A stretch of 64,000 nt of DNA from Thiobacillus thioparus DSM 505 (GTDB taxonomy: Bacteria > Pseudomonadota > Gammaproteobacteria > Burkholderiales > Thiobacillaceae). Shown in pieces: positions 49,518 through 61,016 of this stretch (the first letter of the stretch is position 1; every line of letters starts with the position of its first letter). A model generated the notes under the pieces. It made no database searches. It saw nothing but the letters and a program-made list of their open reading frames with translations, and was not told the origin of the DNA. The translations under genes and the position numbers were made by a program. The stretch is from NCBI RefSeq assembly GCF_000373385.1, contig NZ_KB891316.1, forward strand, positions 186,001 through 250,000, read 5' to 3'.

Positions 49518-50998
49518 GCCTGATTTTCGCAGCCCTGCAACGCCATGCGGCAAGCCATCCCGGCAAGGTGGCCCTGCAGGACGAACACGGTGCGCTCACC
49601 TATGGCGAACTGCCGGCTGAAATCGCAAGGCTGGCCGGCCTGCTGCGCGCAGCGGCCCCGCGTGCGGTCGCGATCCTCGCCGACAACGGCAAGGCCTGGG
49701 CACTGGCCGACCTGGCCGCGCACGCAGCGGGCATTCCGAGCATTCCCTTGCCATTGTTTTTCTCGCCGGCCCAGCTGGCCCACGTACTCAGGACCGCTTC
49801 GATCGACCTGGTGCTGACCGACCAGCCCCAGCGGCTGCTGGCGGCCTTGCCAACACCCAGCCTGTCCGTCGCAAGCTTTTGCGGCGCAGTGATGCAGGTA
49901 CGGCTGCAGCCCGTCGAACCTGTTGCTGCCCTGCCCGCCGGCACGCACAAGATCACGTTCACGTCGGGGACGACGGGCGAACCGAAAGGCGTCTGCCTGG
50001 GATGGGACACGATGGAGACCGTCGCCGAGTCGCTGCGCATCGCCAGCGCGGCCCGACGCGACGACCGCCATCTTGGCCTGCTTCCGTTGAGCACCCTGCT
50101 GGAAAACATCGGCGGACTCTATACGCCGCTGCTGGCGGGCGCGACGATCTGCCTGCCGGGGTTGGCCTCGGTGGGGCTCTCCGGCAGTTCCGGGCTGGAT
50201 GCCGGGCGCCTGCTGGCCGCGCTGGGAGACTGGCACGCGAGCACCGCGATCATGGTCCCGCAGATGCTGCGGGAGATCGTCGCGGCGATCCAGACGGGAA
50301 CCCCCCGGCCGCATGGCCTGCGCTATCTGGCGGTCGGCGGCGCACCGGTCGCGGTGCGGCTGATGGAGGCAGCCCATGCGTTGGGCCTGCCCGTACACGA
50401 AGGCTATGGCTTGTCGGAATGCGCGTCCGTCGTTGCCGTCAACCGCCCCGACGACAGCCGGATCGGCAGCGTCGGCAAGCCCCTGCCGCATCTCGAACTC
50501 GCCTTCGCCGACGACGGCGAGATCCTGATTCGGGGCCTCCGCTGGCGCGGCTATCTGGGCGAGGACGACGCAGGGGCCGAGCCGGACGTCATCGCCACGG
50601 GCGACCTCGGCTACCGGGACGCAGACGGTTTCCTGTTCCTCACCGGACGCAAGAAGAACATGTTCGTCACCGCCTTCGGGCGCAACGTCGCGCCCGAGTG
50701 GGTGGAGGGCGAACTGGCGGCCGACCCGGCGATCGCCCAGGCCGCCTGCTTCGGCGAGGCCCGGCCGTTCAACTGCGCGGTCATCGTGCACCGTCCGGGC
50801 ATCCCGCAGGCGGCCATCGAGGCGGCGCTGGAGCAGGCCAATCGACGGCTGCCCGACTATGCCCGGGTGCGCGCCTGGATTCCCGCCGCGGAACCCTTCA
50901 CCGCAGGCAACGGGCTGTCGACGCCGAACGGCCGCCTGCGCCGCAGCGCCATCTTCGGGCGCTACGCCGCGCAGATCGACGCCTTGTATCCATCCTGA
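49514..50998 (+). CDS. AMP-binding acyl-CoA synthetase/ligase
   Basis: A 494-residue adenylating enzyme that activates a carboxylic acid, probably a fatty acid, with ATP. Motifs: KITFTSGTTGEPKGVCLGW (about 150-168), EGYGLSECASVVAVN (about 295-310), ATGDLGYRDADGFLFLTGRK and TAFGRNVAPEWVEGEL. The final Lys-bearing segment is replaced by NGRLRRSAIF, so the usual catalytic Lys may be absent. It is coupled to the hemolysin-family gene. Confidence 0.85.
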   Translation: MSLIFAALQRHAASHPGKVALQDEHGALTYGELPAEIARLAGLLRAAAPRAVAILADNGKAWALADLAAHAAGIPSIPLPLFFSPAQLAHVLRTASIDLVLTDQPQRLLAALPTPSLSVASFCGAVMQVRLQPVEPVAALPAGTHKITFTSGTTGEPKGVCLGWDTMETVAESLRIASAARRDDRHLGLLPLSTLLENIGGLYTPLLAGATICLPGLASVGLSGSSGLDAGRLLAALGDWHASTAIMVPQMLREIVAAIQTGTPRPHGLRYLAVGGAPVAVRLMEAAHALGLPVHEGYGLSECASVVAVNRPDDSRIGSVGKPLPHLELAFADDGEILIRGLRWRGYLGEDDAGAEPDVIATGDLGYRDADGFLFLTGRKKNMFVTAFGRNVAPEWVEGELAADPAIAQAACFGEARPFNCAVIVHRPGIPQAAIEAALEQANRRLPDYARVRAWIPAAEPFTAGNGLSTPNGRLRRSAIFGRYAAQIDALYPS

Positions 50999-51015
50999 AC
51001 CCGAACCGGACCTCT

Positions 51016-51675
51016 ATGGATTTCTACCCGCACCTCCAGCACGCCACCGCCGCCGAACGCGCGGCCCTGCTGTCGACGCCCCTGATCACGGCCGCCCTGG
51101 CGGGCCAGGTGAAGCGGCCTCACTACCTCGCCTTCCTCACCCGCGCCTTCCACCACGTCAAGCACACCGTTCCGCTGCTCATGGCCTGCGGCGCGCGCCT
51201 GACCGACCGCCAGGAATGGCTGCGCAGCGCGGTGGCCCATTACATCGAGGAAGAACTCGGCCATCACGAGTGGATCCTCAACGACATTGCCGCTGCCGGC
51301 GGCGATGCGGACGCCGTCCGCGACAGCCAGCCCGATTTCGATACCGGCGTGATGGTCGCCTATGCCTACGACACGGTGATGCGGCGCAATCCGGTCGGCC
51401 TGTTCGGCATGGTGTACGTCCTCGAAGGCACCAGCGTCAGCCTCGCCTCGAATGCGGCGCGTGCACTGCAGACGGCACTCGATCTGCCCCCTTCTGCCTT
51501 CACTTACCTGAGCAGCCACGGCGCACTCGACGTCGAGCACATCGGCGATTTCGAGCGGCTGGTCAACCGGCTCGACACAGAGGGCGAGCGCGACAGCGTC
51601 GTACAAAACGCCCGCGCGTTCTTCCGTCTCTACGGCAACGTTTTTCGCAGCATCGATCTTCAGGAGAACACATGA
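51016..51675 (+). CDS. heme-oxygenase-like diiron protein (HDO/TenA-PqqC superfamily)
   Basis: A 219-residue helical protein. Possible metal ligands in the family pattern: FHHVKHT (His50), YIEEELGHHEW (Glu79, His83), VLEGTSV (Glu138) and HGALDVEH (His169, Asp172, His175). HDO members oxidise fatty acids and amino acids, for example UndA, which makes 1-undecene. Placed between an acyl ligase and an SDR, it probably acts on an acyl substrate. Its end overlaps the SDR start by four bases. Confidence 0.78.
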   Translation: MDFYPHLQHATAAERAALLSTPLITAALAGQVKRPHYLAFLTRAFHHVKHTVPLLMACGARLTDRQEWLRSAVAHYIEEELGHHEWILNDIAAAGGDADAVRDSQPDFDTGVMVAYAYDTVMRRNPVGLFGMVYVLEGTSVSLASNAARALQTALDLPPSAFTYLSSHGALDVEHIGDFERLVNRLDTEGERDSVVQNARAFFRLYGNVFRSIDLQENT

Positions 51676-52478
51676 ACATATCCGGCAGCACGGTTCTGAT
51701 CACAGGCGCCAGCGGCGGCATCGGCGGCGCCATCGCGCGCGAACTCGCCTGGCGCGGCGCGTCGCTTATCCTCGTCAATCGCGACGGCGACAGGCTGGAG
51801 CGCCTCGCCACGGAACTCCGCGGTTCGGGCGGCAAGGTCATGGCGCTGACCGGCGACATCGCGCAGCCCGGCATGCCGGCCCGCCTGATCGAGCAGGCAC
51901 TCGAGCAGGCGGGAACCATCGACATCCTGATCAATTGCGCAGGCGTGCAGAACTTCGGATTCTTTGCCCAGGAACGCGCCGCCGACACGGCCATGCTGTT
52001 CCAGGTCAACACCATCGCGCCGATCGCCCTGGTCAATGCCGTTCTGCCCCACATGCTGGCGCGCGGCACGGGAAAGATCGTCAACGTCGGCTCGATCTTC
52101 GGCTCCATCGGCTTTCCCTGCTTCGCCTCCTATTCGGCCAGCAAGTTCGCACTGCGCGGTTTTTCCGAAGCGCTGCGGCGCGAACTCGCGGGCACCGGCG
52201 TCGGCATCACCTACGTCGCCCCGCGTTTCACCAAGACCGCCTTCAACCGCAACGTGGTCGCGCGCATGGCGAACGCCCTGAAGATGAACCAGGACGAGCC
52301 GGAAAGCGTGGCCGCCAGCGTCATCGCCACCATCGAACGCGACGATCGCGAGCGCTACCTCGGCTGGCCCGAGAAGCTGTTCGTGCGCATCAATTCGATC
52401 CTCCCGCGCCTGGTCGACCCGAGCCTGATCAAACAGGCTGCCCTGATGCGCCCCTTCGCCACCGAATCCACCCGTTAA
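51672..52478 (+). CDS. short-chain dehydrogenase/reductase
   Basis: A 268-residue NAD(P)-dependent oxidoreductase: TGASGGIGGAIARELAWRG cofactor loop, NCAGVQNFGF, VGSIFGSIG with the catalytic Ser, and SYSASKFALRG with Tyr and Lys. C-terminal residues 200-268 include a hydrophobic, possibly membrane-associated segment. It would oxidise or reduce the product of the diiron enzyme. Twenty-three bases separate it from the TPR gene. Confidence 0.88.
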   Translation: MNISGSTVLITGASGGIGGAIARELAWRGASLILVNRDGDRLERLATELRGSGGKVMALTGDIAQPGMPARLIEQALEQAGTIDILINCAGVQNFGFFAQERAADTAMLFQVNTIAPIALVNAVLPHMLARGTGKIVNVGSIFGSIGFPCFASYSASKFALRGFSEALRRELAGTGVGITYVAPRFTKTAFNRNVVARMANALKMNQDEPESVAASVIATIERDDRERYLGWPEKLFVRINSILPRLVDPSLIKQAALMRPFATESTR

Positions 52479-52501
52479 TGCCTGCCACCCGGAGAACGAC
52501 C

Positions 52502-53170
52502 ATGTTCCGCACGTCCATCGCCACGCTAATTCTGTTCGCCAGTCTGAATGCAGCCAGCCTCGCCGCCACGTCCCCGCTGGATGACGCCATCGCCGACATC
52601 GGCCATCGCTGGGCAAAGGTGTCCTACCAGACGCCCAAAGCCGGCAGGGAAGCCGCCTTCGACACCCTGATCGCGCATGCCCAACAGGTGGCCCAGGCTT
52701 ACCCCAACCGGGCCGAGCCGATGATCTGGGAAGCCATCGTCCTCGCCAGCGCGGCCAAGGCCGACGGCGGCCTGGGTGCGCTGAGCAAGGTCAAGCAGGC
52801 GCGCACCCTGCTGCTGGCGGCCGAGAAGATCAATCCGACTGCGCTGAACGGCTCCGTCTACAACTCGCTGGGCAGCCTCTACGCCAAGGTCCCGGGATGG
52901 CCGATCGGGTTCGGCGACAAGCAGAAAGCGAAGGCCTATCTTGAGAAGGCGCTCGCCCTCAATCCCGACGGCATCGACCCCAATTACTTCTATGCTGACC
53001 TGCTCGCCGACCAGGGCGACTACGTGCAGGCGGCCGATCACTTGAAGCGCGCCCTGGCCGCGCCCGCCCGTCCCGGTCGCGAGGACGCCGATGCCGGCCG
53101 CCGCCAGGAAGCCCAGCAACTGCTGGACAGCCTGCGGCAGAAGCATGGCGACCAGCTTGCCGGCAGATGA
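52502..53170 (+). CDS. exported TPR-repeat protein
   Basis: A 222-residue protein with a signal peptide (MFRTSIATLILFASLNAASL) and helical repeats. KAKAYLEKALALNPDGIDPN and QAADHLKRALAAPARPG are TPR-like. It may scaffold the pathway in the periplasm. The stop overlaps the next start (ATGA), so it shares the operon. Confidence 0.75.
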   Translation: MFRTSIATLILFASLNAASLAATSPLDDAIADIGHRWAKVSYQTPKAGREAAFDTLIAHAQQVAQAYPNRAEPMIWEAIVLASAAKADGGLGALSKVKQARTLLLAAEKINPTALNGSVYNSLGSLYAKVPGWPIGFGDKQKAKAYLEKALALNPDGIDPNYFYADLLADQGDYVQAADHLKRALAAPARPGREDADAGRRQEAQQLLDSLRQKHGDQLAGR

Positions 53171-53304
53171 CACGGCGTGTCGCGATGAACAAAACGGCCG
53201 ACCGGCTCGACACGTTCTGGTGCCTGGTCTTCGTCCTCGCCAGCCTGGGAGGGTGGCTGTGGCTGTACTGGGACATGACCTATCCTGCGCAGCAGCTGCT
53301 GTAG
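53167..53304 (+). CDS. 45-residue single-pass membrane peptide
   Basis: MTRRVAMNKTADRLDTFWCL begins it; residues 17-36 are a Trp-rich hydrophobic segment, followed by YWDMTYPAQQLL. The ATG overlaps the TPR stop codon, which supports real translation as the last gene of the operon. The family is not recognised. Confidence 0.6.
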   Translation: MTRRVAMNKTADRLDTFWCLVFVLASLGGWLWLYWDMTYPAQQLL

Positions 53305-53313
53305 TCCCGCCTG

Positions 53314-54240
53314 CTACGTGCGGGCACGCCGGCTGTCGAGACTGACGATGAGCACGCCCGCCAGCACCAGCGCGGAACCGGCGACCTGCAAGGGCGACAG
53401 GCTCTCCTGCAGGAACACATAGGCCATGAGGAGGGTGCTGACCGGCCCGATGGAGCCGATCAGCGACGTGTTGCCGGAACCGATGCGACGGATGGCGTGC
53501 GACAGCAGGAACACCGGCAGCAGCGTGGAAAAGATCGCCATGGCCAGGGCGAGCCCGACTACCCGTGCCGGCACCTCAAGCGCATGGAGCGGATGCGTGA
53601 ATGCGAACTGCAACACACTGGCCGCCGTCGCCACGATCATCGCGTAGGCCGTGAAGCGTGCCGCGCCGATCCGCGCGATGGCATGGCCCGCGCCCACCAG
53701 GTAGACGGAATAGGACAGGGTGCTGGCGAACACCAGCGACGCGCCCAGCACGATTCCGCCCTGCATCGTTCCCACATCGTGGACAAACACCAATGCAATC
53801 CCCGCATAGCACACGGCCATCGCAGCCATGACCGACTTGCCGATGGCGCGCCGGTACAGCAGTGCCGACAGGATCACCGTCATCGTCGGATACAGGAACA
53901 GGATCAGCCGCTCCAGGCCGGCGGAGATCGTTTGCAGTCCGAGAAAATCCAGCAAGCTGGACAGGTAATAGCCGACCAGGCCCAGCACCAGCACGAGGAA
54001 GCGGTCATGCCGGCTGAGCGGCTCGACATGCTGGCGTCGGACCCACAGCGCCACGCCGATGAAGAACGGAACCGAGAATGCCATGCGCAAGGCCAGCAGC
54101 GTCACCGCATCGACTCGGTCGAGATAGGCCAGCTTGACGAGGATGGCCTTGGCCGAAAAACCCACCGCTGCGAGCAGCGCAAAGCACACGCCGACCAGCG
54201 CATCCTGATTGAGTAATCCAGCTTGTGTCGTGTTTGCCAT
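53314..54240 (-). CDS. EamA/DMT superfamily transporter
   Basis: A 308-residue inner-membrane protein with ten helices in two EamA repeats: FALLAAVGFSAKAILVKLAY, GLERLILFLYPTMTVILSAL and GSIGPVSTLLMAYVFLQESL. The Met at 54240 gives the usual length. It is convergent with the six-gene operon, nine bases apart. Substrate unknown, but export of the operon's product is possible. Confidence 0.85.
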   Translation of the reverse strand: MANTTQAGLLNQDALVGVCFALLAAVGFSAKAILVKLAYLDRVDAVTLLALRMAFSVPFFIGVALWVRRQHVEPLSRHDRFLVLVLGLVGYYLSSLLDFLGLQTISAGLERLILFLYPTMTVILSALLYRRAIGKSVMAAMAVCYAGIALVFVHDVGTMQGGIVLGASLVFASTLSYSVYLVGAGHAIARIGAARFTAYAMIVATAASVLQFAFTHPLHALEVPARVVGLALAMAIFSTLLPVFLLSHAIRRIGSGNTSLIGSIGPVSTLLMAYVFLQESLSPLQVAGSALVLAGVLIVSLDSRRART

Positions 54241-54453
54241 GTTCAGGACCCTGAGGGATACGGCGGGTCGACGGCAAACAGGGTGCAAGGCGGTCGGACC
54301 CGCAGTGCCCCGTAAATGAAATTAAGTTAAGCGTGGAGCGGACTGCGGCACAGGGAGAACCCTAGCCACAGTCGCTTGGCGAAGTATGGTGCGGAAATGA
54401 CGTGTTGCGTGTTCATGGACGTGGAGCCTACCGGGACGGATCGGCCGGGTCAA

Positions 54454-54480
54454 TGGAAACGCCCCGGCGGGGCATTTCCA
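54454..54480 (-). terminator. leuA terminator hairpin
   Basis: Minus-strand stem TGGAAATGCCCC / GGGGCGTTTCCA (one G-U pair) with a three-base loop, twelve bases after the leuA stop. Only a short T-run follows inside the stem. Confidence 0.6.
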
Positions 54481-54491
54481 TCGGGCCGGCC

Positions 54492-56027
54492 TCACACCTG
54501 GGGATGCGCGCGCTCACGCTTGCTATGCAGCTTGTTGAGCGCATGCAGATAGGCCTTGGCCGAGGCCACCACGATGTCGGTGTCGGCGCCCTGCCCGTTC
54601 ACCACGCGCCCGTCCTGCGCCAGCCGCACCGTCACCTCGCCCTGCGCATCGGTGCCGCTGGTGATGTTGTTGACCGAATAGAGCAGCAGGTCCGCCCCGC
54701 TGTGGACCACCGATTCCAGCGCCTTGAAGGTCGCGTCGACCGGGCCTGAGCCCTCTCCGCTGGCCCGCCATTCCGCACCATCGTCGGTGAACACCAGTTG
54801 CGCAAGCGGCGTCTCGCCGGTCTCGGAACAGACTTTCATCGACACCAGCTTGAAGCGTTCGTGCTCGGTGGCATAGCCCTCGTCGGACACCAGCGCCTGC
54901 AGGTCCTCGTCGAAGATCTCGCGCTTCTTGTCGGCCAGACTCTTGAAGCGGGCGAACGCGGCGTTGAGCGCCTCTTCGGTCTCCAGAACAATGCCCAACT
55001 CGGCAAGCTTGCTCTTGAACGCGGCGCGGCCGGAGAGTTTGCCGAGCGTCAGCCGGTTGGCATTCCAGCCCACGTCCTCGGCCCGCATGATTTCGTAGGT
55101 CTCGCGGTGCTTGAGGACGCCGTCCTGGTGGATGCCGGATTCGTGGGCGAAGGCGTTGGCGCCGACGATGGCCTTGTTGGGCTGCACCGGATAGCCGGTG
55201 ATGGTGGAGACGAGCTTGGACGCCGGCACGATCTGGGTGGCGTCGATGCGGGTGTCGCAGTGGAACACGTCCTTGCGGGTGCGCACCGCCATCACGATCT
55301 CCTCCAGCGAGGCATTGCCTGCGCGTTCGCCCAGCCCGTTGATGGTGCACTCGACCTGGCGCGCGCCGTTCATCACCGCAGCGAGCGAGTTGGCGACCGC
55401 CATGCCGAGGTCGTTGTGGCAGTGGGTCGACCAGACGACCTTGTCGGAGCCGGGCACGCGCTCGATCAGCTGCTTCATGCGCTCGCCCCACAAGGCCGGG
55501 ATGCTGTAGCCGACGGTGTCGGGCACGTTGATGGTCTTGGCGCCGGCCTTGATCACCTCGTCGAAGATGCGGACGAGGAAATCCATGTCGGAACGCACCG
55601 CATCCTCGGCCGAGAATTCGACGTCGTCGGTGTATTCGAGCGCGAGCTTCACGGCTTTGACCGCCGCCTCGACCACCTGGTCCGGCTGCATGCGCAGCTT
55701 CTTCTCCATGTGGATCGGGCTGGTGGCGATGAAGGTGTGGATGCGCCCGGACTTCGCCGGCTTGATCGCGCCGCCCGCCGCGTGGATGTCGCGTTCGTTG
55801 GCGCGTGCCAGCGAACACACGGTCGAGTTCTGGATCGTTTCGGCGATCGTGCGGATCGCCTCGGCATCGCCCGGGCTGGCGGCGGCAAACCCCGCCTCGA
55901 TCACGTCGACGCCGAGCTTTTCCAGCTGGCGCGCGATGCGGATTTTCTCGTCGCGGGTCATCGACGCGCCGGGGCTTTGCTCGCCGTCGCGCAAGGTGGT
56001 GTCGAAAATAAACAAACGGTCTTTCAT
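54492..56027 (-). CDS. leuA: 2-isopropylmalate synthase
   Basis: A 511-residue enzyme of leucine synthesis that condenses acetyl-CoA with 2-ketoisovalerate. Catalytic TIM barrel: [40 protein letters not shown] with the metal His pair, and [19 protein letters not shown]. The C-terminal regulatory domain (leucine feedback) follows from about 390. GGAG lies six bases before the ATG at 56027. The ilv genes upstream supply its substrate. Confidence 0.96.
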   Translation of the reverse strand: MKDRLFIFDTTLRDGEQSPGASMTRDEKIRIARQLEKLGVDVIEAGFAAASPGDAEAIRTIAETIQNSTVCSLARANERDIHAAGGAIKPAKSGRIHTFIATSPIHMEKKLRMQPDQVVEAAVKAVKLALEYTDDVEFSAEDAVRSDMDFLVRIFDEVIKAGAKTINVPDTVGYSIPALWGERMKQLIERVPGSDKVVWSTHCHNDLGMAVANSLAAVMNGARQVECTINGLGERAGNASLEEIVMAVRTRKDVFHCDTRIDATQIVPASKLVSTITGYPVQPNKAIVGANAFAHESGIHQDGVLKHRETYEIMRAEDVGWNANRLTLGKLSGRAAFKSKLAELGIVLETEEALNAAFARFKSLADKKREIFDEDLQALVSDEGYATEHERFKLVSMKVCSETGETPLAQLVFTDDGAEWRASGEGSGPVDATFKALESVVHSGADLLLYSVNNITSGTDAQGEVTVRLAQDGRVVNGQGADTDIVVASAKAYLHALNKLHSKRERAHPQV

Positions 56028-56063
56028 GGCAGGCTCCATGGAGGGTCGGCGTCAGGCCGACGC

Positions 56064-56069
56064 ATTATA
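56064..56069 (-). promoter_or_regulatory. possible leuA -10 element
   Basis: TATAAT on the minus strand, 37 bases upstream of the leuA start, followed by a small hairpin (GTCGGC/GCCGAC). No clear -35 box precedes it. Confidence 0.4.
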
Positions 56070-56223
56070 TCGGGTTGCCGCGAGAAGCAGGCGGCGCGGG
56101 GTACTGCGGGGGAGGGGGTTCAGTATGTGCGCGCGACGCGCAGCAGCAGGCTGCCGAACAGGACGTTCGACAGGCAGAGAAGATAGGACGGGTGCGACTG
56201 GTTGGACATGGACCAAATTCTAT

Positions 56224-57018
56224 CTACTTTTCGCCGCCCTGCAAGGGGGCAGCCGTCTCGACCGATTTTTTGTGGCGGATCCGCTGCAACAGGGCATCGA
56301 CATAGCCCGACAGTCCGTACAGCAGGAACACGACGAACAGCACTTCGGGCGGGCTGGTCGACACCAGGATGAAGGCCAGCACGATCAAGAGGATGACGAA
56401 GAACGGCACGCTCTTCCTGAGGTTGATTTCCTTGCCGCTGTAATAGCGGAAGTTGCTGACCATGGTGAGCCCGCCGAACAGCGCGATCACGGCGGCCAGC
56501 CAGCGTATGTCGTGGCCCGCGATGCCATACTCGACCATCACCCAGACGAAGCCGGCGACCAGGGCCGCGGCCGCAGGGCTGGGCAAACCCTGGAAGAAGC
56601 GCTTGTCGGTGACCGTGTCGATCTGGGTGTTGAAACGCGCCAACCGCAGCGCGGCGCCCGAGCAATAGACGAAGGCGGCGATCCAGCCGAACTTGCCCAT
56701 GCCCTGCAGGGCGAATTCGTAGATCACCAGCGCCGGCGCCACACCGAACGACACCATGTCGGACAGGCTGTCGTACTCGGCCCCGAAGGCGCTCTGGGTA
56801 TGCGTCATGCGGGCGACGCGGCCATCGAGGCCGTCAAGCACCATGGCGATGAAAATCGCTACCGCCGCGAGTTCGAAGCGGCCGTTCATCGCCTGCACGA
56901 TCGCGAAGAAGCCGGCGAACAGCGCACCGGTGGTGAACAGGTTGGGCAGCAGATAGATGCCGCGATCACGCATCCGGGGGCGCTTCGATTCGGTTTTTCG
57001 GTGATGGAAGTCGAGCAT
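56224..57018 (-). CDS. pssA: CDP-diacylglycerol--serine O-phosphatidyltransferase
   Basis: A 264-residue membrane enzyme making phosphatidylserine. The CDP-alcohol phosphatidyltransferase motif is present as LDGLDGRVARMTHTQSAFGA followed by EYDSLSDMVSFG (D-G-x2-AR-x8-G-x3-D-x3-D). About eight helices. Its start may be 57018 or the internal Met at 56973. It lies 28 bases after psd, whose product acts next. Confidence 0.93.
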   Translation of the reverse strand: MLDFHHRKTESKRPRMRDRGIYLLPNLFTTGALFAGFFAIVQAMNGRFELAAVAIFIAMVLDGLDGRVARMTHTQSAFGAEYDSLSDMVSFGVAPALVIYEFALQGMGKFGWIAAFVYCSGAALRLARFNTQIDTVTDKRFFQGLPSPAAAALVAGFVWVMVEYGIAGHDIRWLAAVIALFGGLTMVSNFRYYSGKEINLRKSVPFFVILLIVLAFILVSTSPPEVLFVVFLLYGLSGYVDALLQRIRHKKSVETAAPLQGGEK

Positions 57019-57046
57019 GAAGAGGACTGAGGCGTATTCGCCCGCG

Positions 57047-57673
57047 TTACCAGCGAGCCAGTATGGTACGCCCGCCCGTGACTTTTTGCCCGATCGAGAC
57101 TTCGGCACGCGCCGTCGTCGGCAGATAGACGTCGACCCGCGAGCCGAAGCGGATGAAGCCGTAGCGCTGGCCGCGCACCAGTTTGTCGCCGGTGCGCACG
57201 TAGCACAGGATGCGCCGCGCGATCAGGCCGGCAATCTGCACGCTCGTCACATCGCCGCGCGCGGTCTGGATCCAGATCGCGTTGCGTTCGTTTTCGGTGG
57301 ACGCCTTGTCGAGGTCGGCGTTGACGAAGCTGCCGGGTATGTACCAGAGCCCCTTGATCTCGCCGTCGACCGGACTTTTGTTGGAGTGCACGTTGAACAC
57401 GTTCATGAACACGCTGATCTTCAACGCATCGCGTTCCAGGTAGGAATCGCGCACCTTCTCCACCGAGACGATGCGACCATCCGCAGGCGAGATAACCGCG
57501 TCGGCATCGGCCGGAGGCACGCGTGCCGGATCGCGGAAGAACTGCAGCGCGAACACCGCCCAGATCCAGAATGGAATCGACCACCAGCCGATGAGCCAGG
57601 TCGCAATCAATGCGGCCGCAAATGCGGCCAGCAAAACCAGCCAGCCTTCACGGGCGATAAGAGGATGTGTCAT
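57047..57673 (-). CDS. psd: phosphatidylserine decarboxylase proenzyme
   Basis: A 208-residue enzyme that turns phosphatidylserine into phosphatidylethanolamine. It is of the short type with the self-cleavage site at [14 protein letters not shown] (Gly-Ser), which creates the pyruvoyl group. One N-terminal membrane segment (residues 12-45). It is the step after pssA, immediately downstream. Confidence 0.93.
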   Translation of the reverse strand: MTHPLIAREGWLVLLAAFAAALIATWLIGWWSIPFWIWAVFALQFFRDPARVPPADADAVISPADGRIVSVEKVRDSYLERDALKISVFMNVFNVHSNKSPVDGEIKGLWYIPGSFVNADLDKASTENERNAIWIQTARGDVTSVQIAGLIARRILCYVRTGDKLVRGQRYGFIRFGSRVDVYLPTTARAEVSIGQKVTGGRTILARW

Positions 57674-57710
57674 AAATAGATCGGGTAAGGCGTGAGAAGA
57701 AAAGGGTGAG

Positions 57711-57736
57711 GCGCGCGGGCCGATCGGCCCTCGCGC
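57711..57736 (-). terminator. hairpin between ilvC and psd
   Basis: A GC-rich stem centred on the palindrome GGGCCGATCGGCCC, extended by GCGCG/CGCGC, 30 bases after the ilvC stop. On the minus strand CCCTTTTCTTCTC follows, a weak T-run. Confidence 0.55.
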
Positions 57737-57764
57737 CCCACCCCCTGACCGTATAGGTACGGAA

Positions 57765-59303
<1,539 letters not shown>

Positions 59304-59304
<1 letters not shown>

Positions 59305-61016
59305 CACAGTTCCTCCGCCAGGATCATTTCCGACAGCCCCTTGCCGCCTTCCACCATGGGGAAGACGTTCTCGGTCTGGTCGGTCTGGAAGTCCATGAAC
59401 ACCATTCGTTCCTTGAGCGCGGGCGAGAAGGCTTCCTTCAGCGCGGCCTCGACGTCCTCGGGGCGGTCGATGCGCATGCCGACGTGGCCATAGGCTTCAG
59501 CCAGCTTGACGAAATCAGGCAGCGACTCCATATAGGACTCGGCATAGCGGCTGCCGTAGAAGAACTCCTGCCACTGCCGAACCATGCCCATGTAGCGGTT
59601 GTTGAGCGTGACGACCTTGACCGGAATGCGGTACTGCTTGCAGGTCGAGAGTTCCTGGATGTTCATCTGGATGCTCGATTCGCCGGTGATGCAGGCGACC
59701 TGCGCGTCGGGGAACGCGAGCTGCACGCCCATGGCATACGGCAAGCCGACGCCCATGGTGCCCAGGCCGCCGGAATTGATCCAGCGGCGCGGCTTGTCGA
59801 ATTTGTAATACTGCGCCGCCCACATCTGGTGCTGGCCCACGTCGGACGTCACGTAGGCGTCGCCCTTGGTCACTTCCCACAACTTTTCAACCACGTACTG
59901 CGGCTTGATGATCGGGCTGTTGCGGTTGTACTTGAGGCAGTTCTTCGAACGCCACAATTCGATCTGCGTCCACCATGCGTTCAGCGCGGCCACATCCGGT
60001 TTTTCCTTGGCCTGTTTCAACAGGGCCAGCATGTCGGTCAGCACGTTCTTGACGTCACCGACGATCGGCACGTCGACCTTGACGCGCTTGGAAATCGACG
60101 AAGGATCGACGTCGATATGGATGATGCGGCGCTGCTCGCGCGCGAAATGTGCGGGGTTGCCGATCACGCGGTCATCGAAGCGCGCACCGACTGCCAGCAG
60201 CACGTCACTATGCTGCATCGCCATGTTGGCTTCGTAGGTGCCGTGCATGCCCAGCATGCCGAGGTTCTGCCGGTCGGTCGCGGGGTAGCCGCCCAACCCC
60301 ATCAGGGTATTGGTGATGGGGAAGCCCAGCAGGCGCGTCAATTCGGCCAACTGTTCCGAGGCATCGCCCAGCACCACGCCGCCGCCGGCATAGATCATCG
60401 GGCGCTTGGCTTCCAGCAGCATCTGCACGGCACGCTTCATCTGGCCGCTATGGCCTTTCACCACCGGGCTATACGAACGCATCTCGACCGTCGCCGGGTA
60501 TTCGAAATCCGTGGTGTGATAGGTCACATCCTTGGGCACGTCGACCACGACCGGACCGGGCCGGCCGGTGGCCGCGATAATGAAAGCTTTCTTCATCGTT
60601 GCGGCGAGGTCTTTCACGTCCTTGACGAGGAAGTTGTGCTTGACGCAGGGACGCGTGATGCCGACGGTGTCGACTTCCTGGAAGGCATCGAGACCGATCG
60701 CCGGCGTCGGCACCTGGCCGGTGACCACGACGATGGGAATGGAATCCATATAGGCGGTGGCGATACCGGTCACCGCATTGGTGACGCCCGGGCCGGAGGT
60801 GACCAAAGCCACGCCTACACGGCCGGTGGAGCGCGCGTAGGCATCGGCGGCATGCACCGCGGCCTGCTCGTGGCGCACCAGCACATGCTTGAATTTGTTC
60901 TGCTTGAAGATTTCGTCGTAGATGTTGAGCACGGCCCCGCCGGGATAGCCGAACACGAACTCGACCCCCTCTTCGGCCAGACAACGTACGACGATCTCGG
61001 CGCCCGTGGCTTCCAT
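59304..61016 (-). CDS. ilvI: acetolactate synthase large subunit
   Basis: A 570-residue ThDP enzyme, first step of branched-chain amino acid synthesis. The catalytic Glu lies in RHEQAAVHAADAYARSTG; the ThDP-binding motif is GESSIQMNIQELSTCKQY to NNRYMG. GEGGAVLN-type start (FGYPGGAVLNIYDEIF) is clear. The Met at 61016 is the family start; no strong ribosome site is seen. A terminator separates it from the DUF2173 genes upstream. Confidence 0.96.

Noticed and set aside
56120-56209. Leu-rich 29-residue reading frame on the minus strand upstream of leuA (LLCLSNVLFGSLLLRV), a possible leader peptide for attenuation
   Set aside because: It lacks a ribosome site, and a TATAAT between it and leuA suggests transcription starts after it; no terminator/antiterminator pair was seen.
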